Source: Anniella stebbinsi
Taxonomy: Eukaryota > Chordata > Lepidosauria > Squamata > Anniellidae
Assembly (NCBI GenBank): GCA_029215795.1
Contig: JARDYH010000002.1
Span: 295,833,973 to 295,897,972, forward strand
Direction of reading: 5' to 3'
DNA length: 64,000 nt
The notes under the pieces are model-generated. The model saw nothing but the letters and a program-made list of their open reading frames with translations, made no database searches and was not told the origin of the DNA. Shown here in pieces: positions 32,730 through 43,233 of the stretch (positions within the stretch are counted from its first letter, which is position 1; each line of letters opens with the position of its first letter). A program made the translations under genes and the position numbers.

Positions 32730-34201
32730 GGTGACCATATTTTGGAAACCAAAAAGGAGGACAACATGGTCAGCCCCCAAGGGGGTGTCCCCACCAACAT
32801 GTCCACCCCCAGGGGGCGTGTCCAGCACCAAGGGGGTGTGCCCAGCCTTGCTAACATGTCTGATTTTACAACACACAATTAAGACAAATCTGTTCTACAT
32901 AACATCTTAATGTTAACATCAGTGAAATAACAAGTGAGACATCCAGTGTATCTGAAATTAACTTCACTCATACCTACTTTTGTAGCTTTTGCTGTACTTT
33001 GTTGCTACACTCTGTGCGATACATTCTCCCCTTCCTTCAAATAATTTTTTTCTGATTGTATCCTCACTCTGCTGCAAGCTGCTGCTTAACAGGGTTTGCT
33101 GCCGGCTGGCTGGCTGGCTTTTTTATTTTTAAAGTTCAATATTTTTTTTAAAAAAACTTGTGTATGATTGTTACAAGTTTCTCTACTCTAACATTAGGGT
33201 GGGTGTTGTGGGCGGCGGAAACTACTTCGCCCATTCACACTTCTCACTTATTTACATTAGCTTCTCAAGGCTTGTGCGTTGGCACTACTTTTCACATCCA
33301 GACTTTGAACTCCTGTCTGCTTCCTGCACAAACACGTGACTGCTTTGACTGACCTCTCCTTTCCCACATTTTGATCTGTGGACGCCTCACCTCTGCTGAG
33401 CCCCAGGTGTCCGACTGCCCACCAAAACTGCAGCAGGAAAGGTGTCGTGCTCGCCCAGCACTTCTTAGCTAAATACTCAAGATCCCCTTGATTCCAAAGG
33501 CTGAAACTGCTCAAGGTGCAAGATCTCAAAGAGGAAGTTTGACAACCTGAGTTTGAAGGGTATATCTTCAGTGCTTTTTTAAAAATTATAATTTTAAAAC
33601 ATCAAACTTTAAAAAAAATGCTAAAAATCAACAGATGAGCTGAACTACTTGAAACTTGGCATGGCTAAAGCCCTACTTAAGAGTTATCATGATGCCAAGT
33701 TTCACCTCCTTATCTTTAAAAATAATAGTTTTATTAAAAAAATATTTTAAAACCTCAATTTTTATTTTAAAAATTCTAAAAATCAATTATGAACAGATCT
33801 GCTTCAAACGTGGCATGGCTAAAGCCCTACTTAAGAGCTAACAAAGTGCCTGGTTTTATCTCTTTTTCTTTAAAAATGACATTTTAAAAAAACGTATAAT
33901 TTTAAAACCTCCTACTTCAAAAAATTCCTAAAAATCAAGCGATGAATGGATCTGATTCAAACTTGGCATGGCTAAAACCCTACCTAAGGGCTATCATTGT
34001 GCCAAGTTTCATCTCTTTATCTTTAAAAATGACGGATCTGTAAGCATTTTGTTAATTCTCATTAACTATAAAGTAGAGCTGCCCTTTGGATTGGGGGAGG
34101 ATGGGGAAAATCTGGATTTTTCTTCAAATTTCATGGTTTCCCCTCCAAAAATCACCAAAAATCACAAAAAATCCTGACATGTCCTGACATATGGTCACCT
34201 A
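32730..34201. mobile_element. hAT-like element inside the SINE, deleted form of 26347-28704
   Basis: Begins GGTGACCATATTTTGGAAAC and ends ACATATGGTCACCTA, flanked by the 8-bp repeat ATGCAAAG (32722-32729 and 34202-34209). It matches 26347-28704 at both ends but lacks about 1 kb in the middle: TGCACAAACACGTGAC joins directly to TGCTTTGACTGACCTCTCC (about 33340). The tandem array is gone, while the tail repeats number three (33621, 33776, 33930). Confidence 0.9.
33600..34050 (+). repeat. About 155-bp tandem repeat, three units
   Basis: Each unit holds AAAATCAA, GATGA, CTTGGCATGGCTAAAGCCC, TAAGAG, ATGCCAAGTTTCA and TCTTTAAAAATGAC. Unit starts at about 33621, 33776 and 33930. Two units of the same kind lie at 28297 and 28434 in the longer relative. 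Confidence 0.8.
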
Positions 34202-34245
34202 ATGCAAAGCACGTGCTCTACCACCACCACCGAGCTATGGCCTTT

Positions 34246-34384
34246 CTTTCAAAAGCTTCAGTTGATCCTGAATAAAGCTGCCAATGTTAGCATTTTTATT
34301 GCTACTGGTAGATTGGCTCACATTGCACCAATCCTTTACCAGCTACATAAGTTTCCAGTGTTTTACGTTGCGCTTTCAGTCTAA
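34246..34384 (+). mobile_element. Non-LTR retrotransposon C-terminal fragment
   Basis: One frame reads LQLILNKAANV, then ATGRLAHIAPILYQLHKFPV. The pattern LQ..NKAA, GR..HI.P.L..LH.(L/F)PV is the short region after the reverse transcriptase of CR1/L2/Rex-like LINEs, also seen at 63805-64000. Only about 45 residues remain. Confidence 0.55.
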
Positions 34385-34748
34385 GCAGAGCAATAATGAG
34401 ATCCAGCAGACCCAGTCAGCCCATAGTTGTCCATGGTGTGACTGTGCCCTTAGAACAAATGTGGGCAACCTAGGGGTCATGAGTAGGGTCAAAATAGGGG
34501 AAATGCACACACACAGACACCCCCAAAAAAGGGGAATGGAGGACATTGATTTGCATCAAATTTCGATTTGGTAATTTTTATGTATAGATGCAAATTTAGA
34601 ACTACTTACTAGAATTGAAATAGAAATACAATACATCTCACCATAGTGGGAGAGACTGTGACCAGGTGACCTGTGTGCCTCCTCAGTCTGCTTTCACATG
34701 CAAGATACCTTTGAAACAGAGGACTTTCCTCTGTTAAGTAGGACACAT
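34385..34748. other. Repeat-derived spacer, no gene
   Basis: 34488-34668 carries AGGACATTGATTTGCATCAAA, TATAGATGCAAATTTAGA and CTGTGACCAGGTGACC words shared with 47046-47216. The rest is unassigned. Confidence 0.5.
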
Positions 34749-34871
34749 GGGCCCTTTCCACACCAGGCATTTTGCCTGGGATGGCCCCCCGTGCACCGAT
34801 GGTGTGTATTAGGTACTTCCTGGATTACCCTCCCTCCCTCCCTCTACACCCCTATGGTTTAGAAAGGGCCA
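34749..34871. mobile_element. Short MITE with GGGCCCTTTCCACACC ends, copy 2
   Basis: Same element as 13837-13967 in the opposite orientation: GCCTGGGATGGCC, ATGGTGTGTATTAGGTACTT, CCCTCCCTCCCTCCCTC, ACCCCTATGG, TTTAGAAAGGGCC. Confidence 0.75.
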
Positions 34872-35396
34872 TGATCACCCCAAGTTGCATGCAACCCTTG
34901 GAGGCTTTCTGTGAGGCCCATGACAGGTGCCCAAGCCCCAGTTTCCTCTCTTCCTGCCAAGTTCACATTCTGCCATGCCCACCTCAGCTCTAGGGCAGAC
35001 TTGTGGGAGTGCTTTTTTGCTCCCCTCCACATTTAAACGAAACACCTCCCCACCATCCAGCTAATTGGCACTGGGAGCCCCTGAGCTGGGATGTCTAAAA
35101 GTGTGTGTTTGTATGTTTCTAGTTTTTGCTTTTGGGTGTACATTTAGGCCAGCACCAGGCTGTAATAACTTCTGTATAGCTGCATTGTTTTTAAGTATTC
35201 TGTTAAAAGTAGTGAAAAGAATAGTTATGTGTCAATGTGTGTGTTTGTGTCTGTGTCTATGTCTAGGTGTGGTGAGAAAGGGGGGGAAGTCTGTGTGTAT
35301 CCCTGCCAGCCACCAGACCCACACACTAGCATGTCCCCCCAGAGGATTCACCAGCTTCTATACAGCCCTTCACCCCCACCCAAAACTGCCCACACC
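34872..35396. other. No gene seen
   Basis: GT-rich short runs at 35237-35268. The 122-codon frame at 35065-35433 is low-complexity and has no family. Confidence 0.45.
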
Positions 35397-35970
35397 TAAG
35401 GATGTCAAAGTTATCTACAACAGAATCAAATGAGTTCATGTATCTCTAGGCCAGATCTACACCAAGCAGGATATAGCACTATGAAAGTGGTATGAAAGTG
35501 GTATATAAAGGCAGGGTCTACACGACTGCTTTGTAGCGGTATTGAAGTGCACTGACAACTGTTGGGGCCCATAGACACATACCATTTACTGCTTTCATAG
35601 TGCTATATCCTGCTTGGTGTAGATATGTCATGGGGCCCAACAGTTGTCAGTGCACTTCAATACCACTATAAAACAATAGTGTAGATCCTTCCCATGAATC
35701 CAACCTGTGGATTCTGCAATAGACTGACTTTTTCCAAGATGCGTGGATTCCGTAGAGCAGGTTTTTTACTTGGGAGGGAGGGATTTGCACATGTGTGATT
35801 TGCAGTAGTATGCATTTGCAAACAAGAATGACATTCTCATACATCCCTAAAAACACACACGCACAATCTGATTCTGTCAATGAGCAATGGATGGAATGGA
35901 TGGAATGAAAGGCATCTGGCAATCTGTGAAACACAGACAGAAGATATTCACCAAAATCCATGTATCCCTA
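35397..35970. mobile_element. Type 3 MITE, copy 2, carrying a nested MITE
   Basis: Starts TAAGGATGTCAAAG and ends TCCATGTATCCCTA, flanked by CCCACACC / CCCCCACC (7 of 8). The interior matches 41692-42082 (agaatcaaatgagtt, gaatccaacc, tggattctgc, tttgcacatgtg, gtgaaacacagacag) except for the insert at 35445-35692. Confidence 0.8.
35445..35692. mobile_element. GGCCAGATCTACACC-type MITE nested in type 3, copy 2
   Basis: Flanked by CATGTATC (35437-35444) and CATGAATC (35693-35700), 7 of 8. Inner hairpin: AAGCAGGATATAGCACTATG and its inverse CATAGTGCTATATCCTGCTT, and CAGTGCACTTCAATACC with its inverse GGTATTGAAGTGCACTG. Confidence 0.82.
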
Positions 35971-36295
35971 CCCCCACCTGCCTTAGAACATTCACTGCCA
36001 AATCTTCTAGGTTGGTCCAAAGGCCTGGTCCAGCACCCTGGGTACTACAGTGGCCAATCAGATGCCTATGGGATGCCTACAAACAAGACATGATGGCAAT
36101 AGCATCCTCCATTAAAGTTCCACCTTTAAAGCTTTTTAGATTGGTGGCTATCACCACATCTTGTGGTAGTGAATTCCATAATTTAACAATGTACTGTAGG
36201 GTTTCCTTGGCAGAGAAGATGATGTGGAAAATTGTACCTGAATATTTGAAAAGTGGTGCTTTAGACCATTGCTCTTAGGTCTGGGAAATTCATAT
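35971..36295. repeat. Middle part of the 'cataagaacataag' repeat
   Basis: 36085-36290 shows TTGGTGGCTATCACCACATC, TTGTGGTAGTGAATTCCATA and AATTTAACAATGT, matching 59955-60010. Start and end are lost. 35971-36084 is unassigned. Confidence 0.6.
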
Positions 36296-36383
36296 AGCTC
36301 AATCCTATGCATGCTAACTTAGATGTAGGCCCCAGTGTGTTCAATGAAGTTTACTCCAGCTAAATTAGGATAGGATTGCAGCC
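36296..36383. repeat. Squamate AATCCTATGC inverted repeat
   Basis: CTCAATCCTATGCATGCTAAC ... AGGATAGGATTGCAGCC with CCCCAGTGTGTTCAATG in the middle. Confidence 0.65.
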
Positions 36384-36485
36384 TTTGGTTCCAATTTAAT
36401 GAATGAATGAGGAAGGGAATCAATGAGTTCAGCTTTGCCATGGATTCAAGCAAGGACATCTGGGCACTGCTGATACATTTCACAT

Positions 36486-36805
36486 TAGGGTGACCAGATA
36501 AAACCCAGGTCAGGTCTCATGTAACTTTAACAGTTGCAGAGAAAAGGGAATTTCAGCCAGTGTCATTTGTATGCAATTAGTTCCTGGTGATATTCCCTCT
36601 TCATCACAACAGTTAAAGGTGCATGCACTGTACTAGAGTGACCAGATACAAAAGAGGGCAGGGCCCCTGCAACTTTAACAGTTGTGATGAAGAAGGAATT
36701 TCACCAGGAACTCATTGCATACAAATGACCCTGGCTGAAATTCCCTTTTCTCTACAACTGTTAAAGTTACATGAGCCCTGACCTGGATTTTATCTGGTCA
36801 GCCTA
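36486..36805. mobile_element. Hairpin hAT-like MITE, copy f
   Basis: Tips TAGGGTGACC and GGTCAGCCTA, flanks TTTCACAT / TTTCACGA (6 of 8). Loop orientation as in copy e; first arm has AAACCCAGG and the second AAAATCCAGG (inverse), so arms have begun to diverge. Confidence 0.93.
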
Positions 36806-39044
36806 TTTCACGATTCTAAGGCAGAGATGCCCAACCACTTTCTGTCCGAGGGCCACATTTTTTCTCAGAGAAGCTCTTGGGGGACATATTCCAGTGGTGC
36901 ATGGGGCCAAGGGCAAAAGGGGAAGGACCTTAAATCTCTTCTTGCCAATAATTAAAGCTTAGAAGAGGCATTTCAACCCTTTACAATGGGGGGAAACTAC
37001 ACAAAAGCCAAGAAACGATTGATAATTGGGGAAAAGCATAGGGAGGCATGGGGAAGGGGCACAGCCCTCAGGGTAACCCCAAACGGCTAGATTTGGTGTC
37101 CAGGCCTTGAACCTCGGTTCTAAGGGTAAATGAGGTAAGGAAGTGTTGGAGTCCACTGTATACCTTAAAGATATGACATCTTTGATAAATCAGCATATCT
37201 ACTTGGAAATAAATCCCACCAAGTTCAGTGAAATGTGGATCCTAATCTTATGCATGTTTAGTCAAATGTAAGTCTCACTGTATTCAATGGGTCTTGTTCA
37301 CGGGAATGCACAGCACTGCAATCCTTAACCTTTCTGATTTTAGGATTCTAGCCTTGAAGAGCCCACAGACCGAGTCCGAATTCCTCTGGATTACATTGTG
37401 ATGTAGAAGGTCCGTTCTACTTTCCAAGGGTTAAGCAGTATGCTGCATACATTGTGCTTGTTTGAACAATTTAACTTTTCTTTTTAAAAAAATCAATTTT
37501 GCAAAATAATGAGAATCAGCAGCTCTTTGGGTGTAGGAGAAGAAAATAGGCCTTTTGAACAATCCATCTTTATTCACCACACTTCTCAAGGAATTTTTCA
37601 ATCTAGCAATTTTTCAAGCAATAATTTGCCACTACTTGATGTTGCGCTACATAGAGATAACATATACCTTATGTTATCTTATTCAGCCTTTGACATCAAT
37701 TATCAATTATCTATTCTTCTATCAATATCTGTGGTTTAAATCTTGAGCAAAAAAAATAAATAAGAATACACTTTTGGTGAGGGGAAAATGTGCCTTTACT
37801 AACTTCCCAAATAGCTAATATTGGAACTGACTACATATCCCTCCTTCAGCATCTAATAGGGGTATGCAAACAGTTTCATCAGCATAATGCCACCCTAGAT
37901 TTGTTGAGGTTAATGATAAAACTAGGACTGATTTTTTTTTCTAGAGAAAAAGGAATCTTGCAGTAACTAGACAATCCTGCCCCACAATCCTTCTGTCTTT
38001 TCAGAAGTATCCCTGTTGCCCTCAGTAATCCCCTCTTATGATAATGGCACCTTGGGAGGTAATTTTACAAATGAGAGGTGCTGAATGAATTAAGAGCCTG
38101 TACAAATTTATGCAGGAGGTGTATGTTGCATGCATACCTGTGCCTCAAATTGTACAGATCATCTCTAAATTCCTAATCCCGTATAGAAATAGTGGACTCA
38201 TTCTCCAAATATAGATCCCCTATGTAGCCAAAATGACACAATCCATGCACAGGAGAGAGGTACTAGCATGCTCAGGGAAACTCCAAGGGTTTTTGTTTCC
38301 GTTTTGTTTTGCCGAGGTTCAGAAATACTTTGGGGGGGGGGGGATGAGGGGGAGAACTAAAAACAGTCCAGTAAGTCCTCCTGAGCATCATCAATGGCAA
38401 TAGAATACTAATTGTTCAGAGGGTGTGGGGAATGGAAAGCCAGTGGGGAAGGAAAATGGAATGGAGTATCCTGGGAGATGACATTGCTGGCTAGCTGGCT
38501 GGCTGGCACCACTGGCTGGCCATCACCCTGAAAAAGCAGCACTGTGCACTGCAACATTTTATTGCATCTCAATCTGAATATTGTCAGGGTTCAGTTGCAT
38601 TTCCTTTTTATCCTTAACCCCCAATTCCTCTGTCAGACTTCATAGTCTTCCTTATAGAATATTGCACACACACACACATGCACGCACGCACACACATTTT
38701 GAGGTTGTTGTTGTTTTGTAACTTTCTAGATGTCTTGATGTGAGTGTAATATTTTTAGATATTTTCTTTCTTTTTAAAGAAAGCTGAGAGGGATATAGGA
38801 GATTTGCAATGGTATCCTACCCAGGCACTGATGAAGTCCGTGTTAGCTATACTATCTAAGCTATACTATTGGACATTTCCAAATCATTCATAGTTATGAA
38901 ATGAAGTTTTACTTTTTCCTAGGAAGTCTTGAGTAAGCTGCTATGATGATCCACTACCACCACCAGAACCATCACTACTTCTGTCTGGAAAGAATTTAAG
39001 ACCCATTAGCTTTACAACAACAAAAGACCCTGCTCCTAGTAGAG
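36806..39044. other. No gene seen; one repeat fragment
   Basis: 37185-37330 is an AATCCTATGC-type repeat (TCTTATGCATGTTTAGTC, TCTCACTGTATTCAATGGG). A G run is at about 38331-38342 and a CA run at 38663-38696. 37400-37760 is AT-rich and unassigned. 39022-39080 (TGCTCCTAGTAGAGATGAAA) recurs at 49522-49570, so it is a repeat edge. Confidence 0.5.
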
Positions 39045-39700
39045 ATGAAAAGTGCTACAACTGGTTTGTGGATGTGGGTCATAATGGCTTCATGAATTTT
39101 TTGGACAACACCAACCAAAAACGTGCATTTCCCCACATAAGCTAAGGCATGAAAATGTGTATTTTGGCACAAATTGCACATTTTTCTTTTCTTCTTTTTT
39201 CACTTTTTGGGAAATAATAATAATACAAATTTATATTGTGCTCTATACCAGAGTACATTGCAATTAATCAAAACATACAAAACACAACAATATAAAAATT
39301 AATAAATTAATAAACACACAGATAAACCACAAGCCAGAAATTAAATTAATTCAAACCAATCAATTAAAACAACCCAATAATTTAAAACCCAAGAACAAGC
39401 GGATTGTTCCTCACTCCATACACCAACACCTATGGTTCCAACTCGAACAAATAGACAGACCTCATCCAAATCTGTCCAACTCTGGTTCCATGTACGATTT
39501 GTCCATACTTTTACTAACTAAAGTGCAAATTAGTCATTTGCACACATCCGTACACTTGCATTAGCTCACTTCCGACACAAGTAAACAAACTTCTCCTACA
39601 AAAAATCCAATTCTGTCAAATAGCAGATGACAAAACAAAAGATGCCTGATGGTCCATGAAATGCAGACAGCACAGAGTCAACAAAATCCATACACCCCAA
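39045..39700. mobile_element. Decayed type 3 MITE interrupted by an AT-rich tail
   Basis: Words ACGTGCATTTCCCCACATAAG, CTAAGGCATG, GGCACAAATTGCAC on the left and AAGATGCCTGATGGTCCATG, AAATGCAGACAG, CAACAAAATCCATACACCCC on the right follow the type 3 order. 39213-39420 (TTTATATTGTGCTCTATACC, many AATTAA words) is a LINE-tail-like insertion. Exact ends not fixed. Confidence 0.5.
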
Positions 39701-39762
39701 CCCACACCCACCAAGGCCTACCCATTCCTGAAGTACATTGGAAGCCACTTACAGACAACAAA

Positions 39763-39908
39763 TCAGCCTTCCCCAACTTGGTGCTTTCCAGATGACTTGG
39801 ACCACAGTTCCCATCACTCACAGCCAACAAGGCCACTGGGCACATTTGCTGGTGATGATGGGAATTGTAGTTTAACATATGGAGGGCACCAGGTTGGGGA
39901 CAGCTGCC
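39763..39908. mobile_element. Palindromic MITE of the 16351 family
   Basis: TCAGCCTTCCCCAACTTGGTG ... CACCAGGTTGGGGACAGCTG, with ACCACAGTTCCCATCA / TGATGGGAATTGTAGT inside. Confidence 0.75.
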
Positions 39909-40622
39909 ACATCCTGACAATTGGAACAAAACAGCAGGTGCTTTGCCAACCACTAAGGCACTAGCTGGGATTGTTTGGACATTTGTGTGTGTGCAAATAA
40001 GGCTGTAGGAAAGTCCTTTCATAGGGAACATTTATAACAATGGAATAATTGAAGGATCGGCTGAAATGTCAATCAAGGTGCAAGTCTGGTCTACTTAGCA
40101 CATAATATGCATTTTAGAAAACAGGCTAATTACATAATTACCTAATTACATTTCATTTGAAAAGGCCATTCTTCTATTTAAGACAATTAATATATTTGTT
40201 TAGTAGAAAGGGAATTGGCCGGGTTAGGGAGAGGTTTTTATTTATTGCAGAAGCGAAAAAGTTTCCAAACAAGTTGTTCTGCTCTCTGATTTCACTGTTT
40301 TTAAAAGAAAAGGGGGGGGGGGCAATTTAGATAGAATGGGAGTGAGGGCGAGGTAAGGGGATCAAAATAATAGGAATTGCTTGATTGAGAAGTTGTTTGG
40401 GTCAAAGGATGCAGGACTAGGCTTTCACTTTGACAGGAAAAAAACTTTAACATTACTTAAACTCCTGTATAGCTTGTAGTTCCTTTTGAAATGTTCAGGT
40501 CAGAGCGCCCTCGTGGTTTTTTTTTATCCTTTTGTCTCCACCACCAGGTTTTTCGGCATAATGTAATGGGCAATTTCTGTGCCATAATTCCAGTCTATGT
40601 TTCAACACTATTACTTCCCTAA
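39909..40622. other. Non-repetitive stretch, no gene
   Basis: No repeat signature and no exon recognised. It contains the candidate conserved block at 40110-40330. Confidence 0.5.
40110..40330. promoter_or_regulatory. Candidate enhancer with three phased TAATTA sites
   Basis: TAATTA occurs at 40127-40132, 40135-40140 and 40143-40148, an exact 8-bp spacing (TAATTAC repeated three times). TAATTA is a classic Q50 homeodomain site. It is followed by repeat-free sequence with TTTATTTATTGCAG and ACAATTAATATATTTG. Function is inference. Confidence 0.3.
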
Positions 40623-40710
40623 TTGTGCAATCCTATACCTGTCTACTTGGAAGTAAGCCCCATTATGTTCAATAGGGCTTATTCCCAGGTGTGTGTAGAA
40701 TTACCTGTAA
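40623..40710. repeat. Squamate AATCCTATGC inverted repeat
   Basis: GTGCAATCCTATACCTGTC, AAGTAAGCCCCATTATG, TTCAATAGGGCTTATTCCCAG, GTGTGTAGAATTACC. Confidence 0.65.
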
Positions 40711-41691
40711 ATCTTCAAGTACAGAAACTAGTGGCTGGGATTTTTTTTAATGTACATTTATGTCTAGGCTTGTTATTATCTGCCAGGAGTTTCTGGGATA
40801 GGATAGGCAATAAACGTAAACAAACAACTATAATCTGAGTCAGTTTCCTACAAACAAGGGGAAAAAGCAGAGATATACAGCCAGATTCAGCAAGGTCAAC
40901 CAATGCTGCATGCAGTCTACACCCACAAATAATGATTGCATCCAGCAGGGGTGGACAGATCTTAAGAAATGGTTGGCTTGGACAGTTCTGATAATGCTCA
41001 TCACCCATTTACTGATAATGCTGAACACCATGCACTCTCATTTGGAAGGAGATCCTCACATGCAGTATGTATTTATTTTTTAGTTATTACATTTTAATAC
41101 CACCCAATAGCCGAATCTCTCCAGCATATTCTAACACAGTAGCATTATGTGGTGCAACTGCCATGTATGAGGAGCTATGTAATGTGGCCATAAAGGGACC
41201 TGGATGGGCAAAGCCTCTTTCTTTTTCTCAATGGGATTTTAGGGTGGCAAATATAAAACAGAACACTTATAGGTTTTGCCACACTAAACTTAGCTGAGCT
41301 GGTAAACCTAGCTGGTATTGAGTTGATGATGCAGTAGCGCAATTTCTTAGGGACAGGTGTGTCAATATCCACCTAGAGATTTTCTACCTGAAAAGGCTTT
41401 TCTCATTCATTTTAATGGAGGAAGCAGAATCTGCATGAGTTTTACCTCACTGAATTAACTGAGTGCTTTGTGCATGAGAGCACTTTCGGAGCATTGGTCC
41501 TTGCTCAGGGTGACTGTGGAGGTATCCATGCTGGAAATTAGCAGCCCAACCCTATACATGCTATGCACGAAGAAGTCCGATTGAGTTCAATGGGGTACAG
41601 AATTTCAGCTTAATTCAGACACATTACTGCCCAGGTAACCATCCTGAAACTGTCAATATAGAAGTAATGTTCAGTGGCTTTTACTTCCAGG
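40711..41691. other. No gene seen
   Basis: 41066-41125 has a TATTTATTTTTTAGTTATTAC tail with TAATACCACCCAATAGCCG, a LINE-tail-like fragment. 41541-41600 has an AATCCTATGC-type half unit. Otherwise unassigned. Confidence 0.5.
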
Positions 41692-42082
41692 TAGGGATGT
41701 CAGAGAAATCCACAACAGAACCAAATAAGTTTGGATTTGAATCCAACCAATGGATTCTGCCGCAGGCTGGCTTTCCCCGTTGGGCAGATTCTGCATACCA
41801 TTCTTCTAACTTTTGCACAAATTTCATAGAAGAAGAAAAAATGCCCAAAAGTAAAATTTAAAAAATGGACTAAAAATGTGCATTTTCCCCATAGGCTAAA
41901 GAATGACTGACATTTTGGAGGGAATTTGCACATTTGGGGAAAATTGTGCAAATGCACACATGTGCAAATTTGGAAACTTTTCAAAAATCTGATTCCGTAG
42001 GTGGGCAGATGGCGGAACAAAAAGTGCATGACAATTTGTGAAACACAGACAGAATGGAGTTTACACAATTTGTACATCCCTA
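41692..42082. mobile_element. Type 3 MITE, reference copy
   Basis: Starts TAGGGATGTCAGAGAAATCC and ends TTTGTACATCCCTA; perfect 8-bp duplication CTTCCAGG (41684-41691 and 42083-42090). Internal inverted words TTGGATTTGAATCCAA and GGAATTTGCACATTTGG. Tip and duplication length fit a hAT-type MITE. The 133-codon minus frame across it is not conserved in other copies. Confidence 0.9.
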
Positions 42083-42280
42083 CTTCCAGGTAAATGTACA
42101 TTGGATCACCATTTTAGTACAAGAATGCTAGGAGTTGTAGTCCAAAACATCTACAGGGCACCAGGTTGGAGGAGGGTGGCTTAAACCAAAACAGTGGTGC
42201 AGATTACAAGAACCTGCTGATACTGACTCGAACCATCAAGCTCAGCATTGCCTACTCTACAACTGGTAGCACCAATTCTC

Positions 42281-42727
42281 TAGGGCAGCGTTCACTAGGG
42301 TGACCAGATAAAATCCAGGTCAGGGCTCATGTAACTTTAACAGTTATAGAGAAAAGGGAATTTCAGCCAGTGTCATTTGTATGCAATTAGTTCCTGGTGA
42401 AATTCCCTCTTCATCACAACAGTTAAAGGTGCAGGGGCCCTGCCTTCTTTTGTATATGGTCACTCTAGTATAGTGCCTGCAACTTTAACTGTTGTGATGA
42501 AGAAGGAATCTCACAGGAACTAACTGCATACAAATGGCACCGGCTGAAATTCCCTTTTCTCTACAACAGTTATGACCTGGATTTTATCTGGTCAGCCTAG
42601 CGTTCACCAACCTGGTGCCTTCCGGATGTGCTAGCTAGACTATAGGTCCTATCATCCCTGTGCTCAAACTGGCTGGGGATGAAGGGAGTTGCAATCCAAC
42701 ACACCAGGTTGGAGAAGGCTGCCCTTG
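42281..42727. mobile_element. GGGCAGC-ended palindromic repeat split by hairpin element g
   Basis: Left piece GGGCAGCGTTCAC (42283-42295) continues at 42600 as GCGTTCACCAACCTGGTGCC and ends CAGGTTGGAGAAGGCTGCCC (42727). Removing element g and one GCGTTCAC restores a regular member of the 16351 family. Confidence 0.82.
42296..42599. mobile_element. Hairpin hAT-like MITE, copy g
   Basis: Tips TAGGGTGACC and GGTCAGCCTA; perfect duplication GCGTTCAC (42288-42295 and 42600-42607). Shorter (304 bp) because the second arm lost the stretch with TTAAAGTTACATGAGCCC near 42570. Confidence 0.95.
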
Positions 42728-42796
42728 GGTTTCAGACAGGACTCTTTTCCCGCCTGACTTGAAGCTGCCAGGGACAGAACCTGTGACCTTTGGGTA

Positions 42797-42913
42797 GTAT
42801 CCACTGTTAGTCCTATGTAGAGTAAACATAGAAAGGAATGAGACTTAAGGTAGTCACTATGTTCCATTCATTTCAGTGGGTCTACTCTACATAGGACTAA
42901 CATCGGATATTAC
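42797..42913. repeat. GTAGTATCC palindromic repeat inside the SINE
   Basis: GTAGTATCCACTGTTAGTCC, TATGTAGAGTAAACATAG on the left; inverse TCTACTCTACATAGGAC, TAACATCGGATATTAC on the right. Flanks GACCTTTG-like and ACTCTTTG-like agree at 6 of 8. Confidence 0.7.
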
Positions 42914-42920
42914 TCTTTGC

Positions 42921-43233
42921 TAGGCTGACCATATGAAAAGGAGGACAGGGCTCATGTAACTTTAACAGTTGTGGAGAAAAGGGAATTTCAGCCAGTGTCA
43001 TTTGTATGCAATTAGTTCCTGGTGAAATTCCCTCTTCATCACAAAGGTGCATGCACTATAACAGAGTGACCATATACAAAAGAAGGCAGGGCCCCTGCAA
43101 CTTTAACAGTTGTGATGAAGAGGGAATTTCACCAGGAACTAATTGCATACAAATGACACTGGCTGAAATTCCTTTTTCTCTACAACTGTTAAAGTTACAT
43201 GAGCCCTGTCCTCCTTTTCATATGGTCAGCCTA
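42921..43233. mobile_element. Hairpin hAT-like MITE, copy h (GACCATATG subtype)
   Basis: Tips TAGGCTGACCATATG and CATATGGTCAGCCTA; perfect duplication CTCTTTGC (42913-42920 and 43234-43241). First arm has lost a few bases near the loop (CACAAAGGTGCATGC). Confidence 0.95.

Larger units (their letters stand above)
32607..34245 (-). mobile_element. tRNA-derived SINE split by a hAT-like insertion
   Basis: Left part 32607-32729 (CTGGAGATGTTGGGGATTGA, ACCTGGAACC, CATGCAAAG) and right part 34202-34245 (ATGCAAAGCACGTGCTCTAC, CACCGAGCTATGGCC) join, after removal of one ATGCAAAG, into the uninterrupted antisense SINE head. Reversed, the right end GGCCATAGCTCGGTGG...AGCACGTGCTTTGCAT is box A-like and GGTTCCAGGTTCAATCCCC is box B-like. 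Confidence 0.88.
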
